A DNA stretch of 31,869 nt, from assembly GCA_946478985.1 (NCBI GenBank), contig CAMLDZ010000030.1, positions 1 to 31,869 on the forward strand, in the 5' to 3' direction. Made by a program: the position numbers and the translations under genes. Every line of letters starts with the position of its first letter. The stretch's first letter is position 1. This stretch comes from an uncultured Solimonas sp. (GTDB lineage: Bacteria > Pseudomonadota > Gammaproteobacteria > Nevskiales > Nevskiaceae). The notes under the pieces are model-generated. The model worked only from the letters and a program-made list of their open reading frames with translations, was not told the DNA's origin and did no database searches. Positions 7,701-12,997 of this stretch are shown piece after piece.

Positions 7701-8467
7701 TCGCGGAAGTCGCTGCGCACAGCAAGGAACGCGAACCCGACGACGTGATGCAGATGGCGCTGATGGCCTTCTCGCGGAACCTGTCGAACAAGACCTATCT
7801 GCGCGGCCTCGCCGATGTGATGGATGCCCTGTTCGAGCGTGGGCCGCAGGTGGACGAGAAGGTCGCGCGGCTGATTCAGTCCTACGCCTCGGGCATGGTC
7901 CCGCTATCCAGCTACTCGTCCTCGCTGAAGGATGACCCGTACATGCGGGAAACCCGTTCGACGGTGGACGCGATGATGAATCGCATCCCCGGCTTCAGCG
8001 ATCAGCTGGACCCGCAGCGCAACGTCCTCGGCGAGATCACGCTGGCGTCCGACCTCGGCGGCGTCTCACCGTGGGCCGTCACCAAGAAGCGCGACGACAC
8101 GCTCGGCGCGGAGCTGGTGCGGATCATGGAGGAGACCGGCGAGAAGGTGCAGATGCCGCCGAAGACGACCGGCGACATCGACTGGACCAGCTTCAAGAAC
8201 GCCGAGGGCCGCAGCGCCTACGACCGCCTCCTGGCGCTGCACAGCGAGCTTGGTCTGCGTGATCGGATGAACGAAGTCCTGAAGCGTCCCGACTACGCCC
8301 GCCTGTCCGCCTACGGGCGCATGGAGGCGTTCCGCATCGTCCTCGGCGGTGTGCGCGAAGCTGCCCGCAAGAAGACCCTCGCGGAGTTCCCGGAGCTGCG
8401 GGCCGCCGTGGTCGAGCAGGAGCGGAAGGAGAAGATGCGGATGCTGGACAGCTTCAATCCGCGGTAG
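4715..8467 (+). CDS. Giant phage-like virion/DNA-ejection or polyvalent protein
   Basis: The protein has 1250 residues. The N-terminus carries three tandem copies of a 36-residue unit with a YLRANPxLAPQFDxKYG core (KYG at 32-34, 68-70 and 104-106). An Ala/Pro-rich linker spans about 338-405. The region around 650 (MDRTGLAVTRYWINSILSGP) and the region at about 936-1009 (MGPQDPETKKLW; SWIAYNRMDPFGMFFG) resemble conserved blocks I associate with very large phage internal-virion, DNA-injection or polyvalent proteins. This is pattern memory, not a search. No lysozyme, protease or polymerase motif was seen. The start at 4715 is preferred to the GTG at 4685, which lies inside a terminator loop. It is the largest gene of the element, about 36% of its length, and no other virion gene accompanies it. 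Confidence 0.65.
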   Translation: MTDQPETQRGAPAAAVDYLRANPHLAPQFDAKYGTGSAAAYLPAPQIPQHHLERLRAHPESAAIFDKKYGAGAAARVLAEPAIPDGALKYLRANPTLAPQFDEKYGVGQAQRVLSQPEDADRGVLDYAKDMGRAGLRGAGKAVIETAEFATDAFNRVLVDPVRAVAGMPATPRADFNASLRHDIGNEAADAITPDAPETLPGQLTEGITQFVGGLVGLGKLSRLAGAEKAIEGLAAAGKTAQVGVAAAKSATVSSVAFDPFDGNVANFVERYPSMQNPITEFMAVGDDDSVVEARLKNALADVVVGAPLDLALNGLKALRAAKQNRLADAEAHLHRLVDEDAAAEAAATKVPPQEPAGAPKAAEGADGAPQSPDATSVKSEAPTATLSPSEIAQAQAKDIPRIPNPAVVLDDARRAELTASLEQTARLAEDMTTAPYGDPFTDFFSKGQDFNFAKIMETGQAGTRAALSIIEDIGEKYRTKIDEARGGEVRSFETVRAAAAQMARMTGNDPGAFLNLMVQDAKNAKAVEARLYAYKNFTLTLADSVKKLALQVEQGTPGAFGSMDRLHTEFARRAEFLANVQAMTKAVQSGTARAVSAGRLGARMSPAMKQAIESGNFSGASAMDAKAVQKLAKLLTTGTREDALKATRLSLMDRTGLAVTRYWINSILSGPATHLVNATTNFAKGAVQTGEEYLAGVYSGNAQQRKVAARTFAEMAHQTVEAWRVARKALNAGENILDGRQGFDDAHRFTQVSAEQLAQAIESGQYGAAILKAGNALFNYPTRLLATSDEFFKQVTYRARVSAKAQVEGIEQGLNGQQLDEFVQRRMDAAIDPDTGSAYGIDGKALDEDALRYAQQATFTTPLTPGGFAEKVQAFANVSPWMRLVLPFVKTPANVLTDWWQRSPLHFANYSDLAAGGQRRAMAAARLTTGAAFYGTAGLLVSQGAITGMGPQDPETKKLWKNAGNQPYSIKVGHSWIAYNRMDPFGMFFGIAADIAEVAAHSKEREPDDVMQMALMAFSRNLSNKTYLRGLADVMDALFERGPQVDEKVARLIQSYASGMVPLSSYSSSLKDDPYMRETRSTVDAMMNRIPGFSDQLDPQRNVLGEITLASDLGGVSPWAVTKKRDDTLGAELVRIMEETGEKVQMPPKTTGDIDWTSFKNAEGRSAYDRLLALHSELGLRDRMNEVLKRPDYARLSAYGRMEAFRIVLGGVREAARKKTLAEFPELRAAVVEQERKEKMRMLDSFNPR

Positions 8468-8490
8468 GGAGGTCAAGCGGTAACCCAAGT

Positions 8491-8515
8491 GCCCCGGTAG
8501 TGAACCTGCCGGGGC
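8491..8515 (+). terminator. Terminator after the giant gene
   Basis: GCCCCGGTAG (8491-8500) pairs with CTGCCGGGGC (8506-8515), including one wobble, around a 5-base loop. It starts 24 bp after the stop codon. The following cttct is only weakly T-rich. Confidence 0.6.
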
Positions 8516-8629
8516 CTTCTGCTGCACCCTGCGCTATGGGGCTCCGGCGGGCTTTCGTCCTGCACCGGGCAAAGTCACGACAAGGCGCCCGCTGGGGCCT
8601 CATAGCGAAGGGTGAGGGAGCTGCGGCAC

Positions 8630-8800
8630 TCAGCCGAGGACGCGGACGACGACGTAAGCGGCTGCGAAGATGCAGGCCGTCATCACCCAAGGGCGCCACC
8701 AAGGCTCCGCGGCAATCCGCGCAGTCTCAGCGAGCAGGGCTTGCTGCACAGTGCGCATCTGCGCATGGAGTTCCGCGGCGGTGGGCGGCGTGTTGTTCAT
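8630..8800 (-). CDS. Small single-pass membrane protein downstream of integrase
   Basis: This 56-residue frame reads in the same direction as the integrase and starts 35 bp after its stop codon. The N-terminal half is polar and helical (AAELHAQMRTVQQALLAE). A WWRPWVM turn is followed by one hydrophobic helix (about 39-54: MTACIFAAAYVVVRVL) close to the C-terminus, giving a tail-anchored look. No family is recognised. The ribosome binding site is weak, so it may be translated by coupling or may not be expressed. Phage genomes often hold similar short proteins with a heptad-like start and one membrane helix near lysis genes, but no lysis genes are here. Confidence 0.5.
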   Translation of the reverse strand: MNNTPPTAAELHAQMRTVQQALLAETARIAAEPWWRPWVMTACIFAAAYVVVRVLG

Positions 8801-8834
8801 GGCTGCAGCTTACGCCGGGTCGGCGGCGCCCGCT

Positions 8835-10385
8835 TCAGCGTTTTTTGTCCAACAAGGACGGGATGCGTTCGATCACTTCCCGCTTCCGCCGGAGCGCATG
8901 CCCGTCGCCGTAGCCGCGTGCGGATGAACCATCAACACGCCCCTGAATGTCCCACCGTAGTTCGGTGTCTTCGGTGGCTTCGCGCAATTGGTCCTCGAAA
9001 CTGTGCCGCAGTGAGTGAACAGGGCCAACAGCCGTCCCTTCGACGCCGGACACCTTCCGGAACCATTGGCGCATCGAGTCCACCGGGCGCCCCTGATAGT
9101 CCTTTCCGTTCTCTCTCGGCGCGATCCGGGGAAACAGCAAGGCATCATCGGGCAGCCCCTCGACGAACCGCAGGAACCCTTCAGCGATCACGTCGCGGTG
9201 TAGCGGCACATCGCGGACAGACGGCGAGCGGCGGCCCGGCTTGCCCTTCACCCGCTTGTGCGGCTGATCTTTGTTCACATCGACGTAGGGGATGCCGTCC
9301 CGCTCGCGAATGTCGGACTTCACCAACTGCGCACCTTCGCGCGGACGCAGGCCCGAGTAGGCAATGAGCCACGGATACCAACGAAGCTCCGGCAGCGACT
9401 CCCGCCGGGACGCCTGCAAGATCGCCGCGAGTTCGCCCTTAGTGTACGGCCGGCGCTCATCGCTGTCCTCGAAATGCTTCCCCTGGTACCACGCGCCATC
9501 GACGGGGTTTAGCGACAAGCGCCCCCTTCCGGAGCCCTTGGACGCCTCGTAGAGCGCCGAGAGCGACGCAAGGTACTTCCGCTGCACCGTGGCGGTTTTC
9601 AGGCCGCCAGCCTTCAGGGAATCGCGCCAGCGCTCCACGTCGAGCGTATCGACCTTGGCCGGGTCGTCATGGCCCACGAAGGCCCTGAAGGCGTCGAGAT
9701 ACCGCCTGTACTCGGCCACCGTCTTCGGGGACCGCGCCACGGCCTTATCCCACCGCGAGAACAGATCAGCGAAGGTCAGGACACTACCGCCCTCGCCGAT
9801 GGAACGTGCCGGGGGCGTGAGAGGTGCCGGCGGGGTCCATGCGGGGAACTGCTGGAGCACCGGGTCAGGGCTGAAGTCCCCCTCTGCACGGAAGCCCATG
9901 CGCTCGAATAGCTGGAGCATGCGGACCAGTAGACGGTCGCACAGATAGGCGCGGGACCGTGCGTCAACCTGCAGGCCCTCAGAGTCCAGTAGAGCGTCTG
10001 CATGCTCGCCCATGATGCGGGCACGGTCTGCGGCGTCGGACGGATCGCTACCCGTGGGGAGGCTTAAGGAGACGATTTCCCAATTCTCGGACGTGCCGGG
10101 GTTGTGGGACCACTCATCGAGCTGTCGCCGATACCACAGACCGACCAGTGCCTCGACCTGCAGCGCAGATAGCGCCACTGGACCAGCGCCAAGGGTCGCA
10201 AGGTACGCCTCGAAGACCCCATAGGCGTCCCGGTAGCGCTCACGGGCTGCGTGGCGATCCGTAGTGCCGAGAGAGCGCTTGTAGACCTTCTTCCCGGCGG
10301 CCTGCTGCAGCTCCGCGGGGATCGGTTCTCGGATGTAGAAAACGCGGTATTTTGGGTGTTGCCAGACCGACATTAGACGGGGCAT
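8835..10385 (-). CDS. int: Tyrosine-type phage integrase
   Basis: This 516-residue site-specific recombinase integrates and excises the element at the tRNA-Leu 3' end. The N-terminus (VFYIREPIPAELQ, then YKRSLGTTDRHAARER) is the short beta-rich domain common in long proteobacterial phage integrases. A SAM-like core-binding domain spans about 203-285 (LTFADLFSRW). In the catalytic domain, Arg347 (SGLRPREGAQL), His457 and Arg460 (HSLRHSF) and Tyr492 (ARGYGDG) can be assigned. The usual His before the Tyr is replaced by Arg483 (QGRVDGS). The start is at 10385 or at the second Met, 10373. The gene reads away from the attachment core at 10477, and inverted arm-type repeats lie between its start and that core. 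Confidence 0.95.
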   Translation of the reverse strand: MPRLMSVWQHPKYRVFYIREPIPAELQQAAGKKVYKRSLGTTDRHAARERYRDAYGVFEAYLATLGAGPVALSALQVEALVGLWYRRQLDEWSHNPGTSENWEIVSLSLPTGSDPSDAADRARIMGEHADALLDSEGLQVDARSRAYLCDRLLVRMLQLFERMGFRAEGDFSPDPVLQQFPAWTPPAPLTPPARSIGEGGSVLTFADLFSRWDKAVARSPKTVAEYRRYLDAFRAFVGHDDPAKVDTLDVERWRDSLKAGGLKTATVQRKYLASLSALYEASKGSGRGRLSLNPVDGAWYQGKHFEDSDERRPYTKGELAAILQASRRESLPELRWYPWLIAYSGLRPREGAQLVKSDIRERDGIPYVDVNKDQPHKRVKGKPGRRSPSVRDVPLHRDVIAEGFLRFVEGLPDDALLFPRIAPRENGKDYQGRPVDSMRQWFRKVSGVEGTAVGPVHSLRHSFEDQLREATEDTELRWDIQGRVDGSSARGYGDGHALRRKREVIERIPSLLDKKR

Positions 10386-10425
10386 TTCAGGGCAATTTGG
10401 ACCACAGTATTGAACTACCGGGTCA

Positions 10426-10442
10426 CTTACAAGCCACTGATT
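10426..10442 (-). repeat. Right arm of inverted repeat near attachment site
   Basis: This is the reverse-complement partner of 86-102 (16 of 17 bases). It lies between the integrase start and the attachment core. It is probably an integrase arm-type site, and because it sits in the integrase promoter region it could also allow autoregulation; both roles are inferred. Confidence 0.55.
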
Positions 10443-10476
10443 TACCGTAAGTCTTTGTATTTCCGACGAGCGGTAC

Positions 10477-10499
10477 TGGTGCGAAAGGCGAGACTCGAA
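10477..10499. repeat. Right attachment site (23-bp core, inside tRNA-Leu)
   Basis: This copy is identical to 33-55. It is the 3' terminal part (T-arm side, acceptor strand and CCA) of the tRNA-Leu gene, so integration left the tRNA sequence complete. Confidence 0.9.
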
Positions 10500-10561
10500 C
10501 TCGCACGCCTTGCGGCGCTGGAACCTAAATCCAGTGCGTCTACCAATTCCGCCACTCTCGC
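10477..10561 (-). tRNA. tRNA-Leu (anticodon UAG)
   Basis: The 85-nt gene is read on the minus strand. The acceptor stem GCGAGAG pairs with CTTTCGC with one wobble. The anticodon arm is CTGGA-TTTAGGT-TCCAG, giving anticodon TAG. A class II long variable arm is present (CGCCGCAAGGCGTG region), the T-loop is GTTCGAGTC, and CCA is encoded. The last 23 bases serve as the element's integration core, yet the gene is intact. Confidence 0.97.
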
Positions 10562-10676
10562 TAGGGTCGCGGAGTATATCAGCGTGTCAGCCCTGCACGC
10601 TCCGGCCTGCAGCTCCAGGCGCCAGGCAACGGCGAGCGCGCGACATCGGCTACCGCGAAAAGAACCGGACCAGCCC

Positions 10677-10708
10677 TTGACACGTGAATAGGAATTATTA
10701 TCATTCGC
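10677..10708 (+). promoter_or_regulatory. Fur-regulated promoter of hemP
   Basis: TTGACA (10677-10682) and TATCAT (10699-10704) are 16 bp apart. A Fur-box-like sequence at 10690-10708 matches 13 of 19 positions of the palindromic consensus, including an unbroken TTATCATT, and covers the -10. This predicts repression when iron is plentiful. Confidence 0.75.
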
Positions 10709-10732
10709 ACATCAGCCGCCAGGAGTACACCG

Positions 10733-10924
10733 ATGGATGATTTCCGCGCCACCCAGCCGAGCCCCGCCGCCAGCGCCGTTTCACCGTCCTCCATCGAGAG
10801 CCGCGCGCCGCGCATTCGCAGTGATGAGCTGCTGCGGGGCTCCCGCGAGCTTGTGATCGAGCATCGTGGCCAGGAGTATCGCCTGCTGCGCACGCGCAAC
10901 GATCGGCTGATCCTGAACAAGTAA
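10733..10924 (+). CDS. hemP: Hemin uptake protein HemP
   Basis: This is a 63-residue protein. The C-terminal half carries the HemP signature: ELLRGSRELVIEHRGQEYRL, then LLRTRNDRLILNK. The N-terminal half is a variable Ser/Ala/Pro-rich stretch. HemP is a small cytoplasmic factor found with haem uptake genes; in some bacteria it is needed for expression of the outer-membrane haem receptor. A Fur-type promoter lies 25-55 bp upstream. It is followed by the permease and ATPase genes, with a 42-bp gap, so the three probably share iron control. No TonB-dependent receptor or periplasmic binding protein is in this locus. Confidence 0.92.
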   Translation: MDDFRATQPSPAASAVSPSSIESRAPRIRSDELLRGSRELVIEHRGQEYRLLRTRNDRLILNK

Positions 10925-10966
10925 ATATGCGGCAGACCGTCGCGCCGGCTGGCAGAATGCCGGCGC

Positions 10967-12025
10967 ATGACGGCTTACGATCAACGGGCGCTGCATAGTC
11001 GGCTCGGCGCGTGGATTTTGGGGGCGAGCCTGTTGCTGGCCGCCGTCTGGGCTCTCAACTCGGGCCCATTCACAGTACCTCTCGACAGGCTTGCCGCCTG
11101 GCTCGGCGGTGATGCCGATGCACTCAGCGCCGCCCAGCGCGCAGTGCTGTTCGAGCTGCGCCTGCCCCGCCTGCTCGCCGCGATTGTCGTCGGAGGTGGC
11201 CTGGCGATCTCTGGCTGTACATTCCAGGCCATTCTCCGCAACCCCCTGGCCGACCCCAGCTTTGTCGGGGTCTCCGGCGGCGCTGCCGTCGCCGCGGCGG
11301 CGACCCTGGCGGGACTGGGCGCGCTGCCAGCCCTTCAGTTTTTGCCGCCGCAGCTCGCCGTTCCGGTTGCTGCGTTCGTCGGCGGCATCCTGACGGCATT
11401 GCTGGTGTTGCGAGTCGCCAGCTTCGACGCAGAGATGCAGGCGATCACGCTGCTGCTGGCTGGCCTTGCCATCAACGCGGTCGCCGGCGGCTTGCTGGGC
11501 CTGATCGCGTATGCCGCCAATGACCCGACCCTGCGCGTCATCACGCTCTGGCTGTTCGGCTCGCTGAGCCGCGCCAGCTGGGCGGAGTTGGCGGTGGCGG
11601 CACCGAGCATCGCCCTGGCAGCGGTTTTGCTCTGGCGACGAGCGTCGGCACTCAATGCCCTGTTGCTGGGCGAGGCCGAGGCGGGCCATATCGGGCTGGA
11701 GGTCACCCGCCTGCGCCGTCTGGCGATTGCACTGGCAGTCCTGTGCACCGCTTTTGCGGTGGCGATCGCCGGCATCATCGGTTTCGTCGGCCTGATGGTG
11801 CCGCATCTGTTACGACTGCTCGTCGGGCCCGATCACCGGCGACTGCTGCCGATGTCCTTCGCCGCTGGCGCGCTGCTGCTGACCGTGGCGGATACGGTTT
11901 CGCGGACGGCGATCCAGCCCGCCGAGATTCCGGTCGGGATCGTGACCGCTCTGTTGGGCGGCCCGTTCTTCCTGTTGCTGCTATTGCGTTGGCGCCGAAG
12001 CCCGGACCTGCATGCTGAAGGCTGA
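10967..12025 (+). CDS. hmuU: Haem/iron-complex ABC transporter permease (FecCD family)
   Basis: This 352-residue inner-membrane protein is a member of the FecCD/BtuC family. It is highly hydrophobic with about ten membrane helices and shows family blocks: LRLPRLLAAIVVGGGLAISG, FQAILRNPLADPSFVGVSGG, GIIGFVGLMVPHLLRL, and AEIPVGIVTALLGGPFFL near the end. It forms the translocation channel that moves haem, or another iron complex, from a periplasmic carrier into the cytoplasm. The assignment to haem rests on hemP upstream and an HmuV-type ATPase downstream, with which it overlaps by 14 bases. The usual periplasmic binding gene (hmuT) is absent from this locus, so the carrier must be encoded elsewhere. 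Confidence 0.9.
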   Translation: MTAYDQRALHSRLGAWILGASLLLAAVWALNSGPFTVPLDRLAAWLGGDADALSAAQRAVLFELRLPRLLAAIVVGGGLAISGCTFQAILRNPLADPSFVGVSGGAAVAAAATLAGLGALPALQFLPPQLAVPVAAFVGGILTALLVLRVASFDAEMQAITLLLAGLAINAVAGGLLGLIAYAANDPTLRVITLWLFGSLSRASWAELAVAAPSIALAAVLLWRRASALNALLLGEAEAGHIGLEVTRLRRLAIALAVLCTAFAVAIAGIIGFVGLMVPHLLRLLVGPDHRRLLPMSFAAGALLLTVADTVSRTAIQPAEIPVGIVTALLGGPFFLLLLLRWRRSPDLHAEG

Positions 12026-12788
12026 GAATCTTCAATACCGCACGGCCGGCCGCCAGATCATCGTCCCCCTGGATCTGGCGCTGGAGCCCGGTCGCCTGCA
12101 CGCCATCCTCGGACCCAACGGTGCCGGAAAATCCAGCCTGCTCAAACTGCTGTCCGGCGAATGGCGCGGACAGCACGGGTCCGTCAGCCTGCATGGACGC
12201 CGACTTGGCGAATGGCCGGCAGCCGAGCTGGCGCGGGTTCGTGCGGTGCTGCCGCAATACCACGCGCTGTCATTCCCTTTCAGCGCCGCTGAAGTCGTGG
12301 CGCTGGGCCGATTGCAGACCCGTCGCCACAGCGTGGCCGGAGAGCGGGAAATTGTTCATGCCGCCCTGGAGTGCTGCGGCGCCGCACACCTGGCCTCGCG
12401 CCCCTACCCGCGCCTGTCCGGTGGCGAGCGCGCACGCGTGCAACTCGCGCGGGTGCTGGCGCAGATCTGGGACGACGACACTACGCAGGCACGCTACCTG
12501 CTTTTGGACGAGCCCACTGCCCACCTCGATCTGGCCTACCAGCACGCCTGCCTGCGCCTGGCGCGGGAGTGGACGCGGCGCGGTGCGGGTGTCGTGGCGG
12601 TGCTGCACGATCCCAATCTGGTGCTCAGCTACGCTGACCAGGTTCATGTCATCCAAGGCGGCCAGCTGCTTGCCAGGGGCGAACCGGCGCAGACCTTGCA
12701 ACCGGCGCTGATGAAGGCTGTTTACGGCCTGCAGATGCAGCGGCATGTCGACGCACAGGGCCGCGCCTTTCTCATGGTCCAGAGCTGA
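12012..12788 (+). CDS. hmuV: Haem ABC transporter ATPase HmuV
   Basis: This 258-residue cytoplasmic ATPase partners the preceding permease. Walker A is GPNGAGKSS, the Q-loop lies at LPQYHALSFPF, the signature is LSGGERARVQLAR, Walker B is YLLLDEPTAHLD, and the switch His is in AVLHDPNL. The HALSFPFSAAEVVALGR segment is typical of the HmuV/FecE group. It overlaps the permease gene by 14 bases, indicating coupled translation in a hemP-hmuU-hmuV operon. Length and motifs are complete. Confidence 0.93.
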   Translation: MLKAENLQYRTAGRQIIVPLDLALEPGRLHAILGPNGAGKSSLLKLLSGEWRGQHGSVSLHGRRLGEWPAAELARVRAVLPQYHALSFPFSAAEVVALGRLQTRRHSVAGEREIVHAALECCGAAHLASRPYPRLSGGERARVQLARVLAQIWDDDTTQARYLLLDEPTAHLDLAYQHACLRLAREWTRRGAGVVAVLHDPNLVLSYADQVHVIQGGQLLARGEPAQTLQPALMKAVYGLQMQRHVDAQGRAFLMVQS

Positions 12789-12943
12789 GCGCCGTGGCAT
12801 GGCGCTTGCTCGCTGCATGCTCCCAAGGCTGGTTCCCCGCGTCCGCGCAACACAATAATCAAAGCCGGACCGACCAGGCAGAACGCCGCATCTGCTGTGC
12901 CTGACATTTCAATGTATTGGCTTTTTTCGGTCGCTTTATCCGC

Positions 12944-12949
12944 TATTAT
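12944..12949 (+). promoter_or_regulatory. Probable -10 box for the OmpA-family gene
   Basis: TATTAT lies about 50 bp before the ATG at 12998, in a local AT-rich patch (12908-12985) that stands out from the GC-rich surroundings. A clear -35 at standard spacing is not evident; TTGGCT at 12917 is 21 bp away. GAGTTGGGGG before the ATG serves as a ribosome site. Confidence 0.4.
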
Positions 12950-12997
12950 TCGCCGCTACAACGTTTCCGCAAAAAATAACGAGTTGGGGGTTTATCA

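Larger units (their letters stand above)
33..10499. mobile_element. Integrated 10.4-kb element in tRNA-Leu
   Basis: A perfect 23-bp direct repeat bounds this region, at 33-55 and 10477-10499. The right copy is the last 23 bases (including CCA) of an intact tRNA-Leu gene and the left copy is an orphan fragment of that tRNA. A tyrosine integrase gene starts about 90 bp inside the right end and reads away from it, which is the classic arrangement for tRNA-targeted elements. Excision would give a circle of about 10,444 bp. Contents are a serine recombinase, a ParB-like protein, small unknown proteins and one 1250-residue virion-like protein. No capsid, terminase, tail or lysis genes are recognised, so a satellite or plasmid-like integrative element is more likely than a full prophage. 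Confidence 0.9.
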
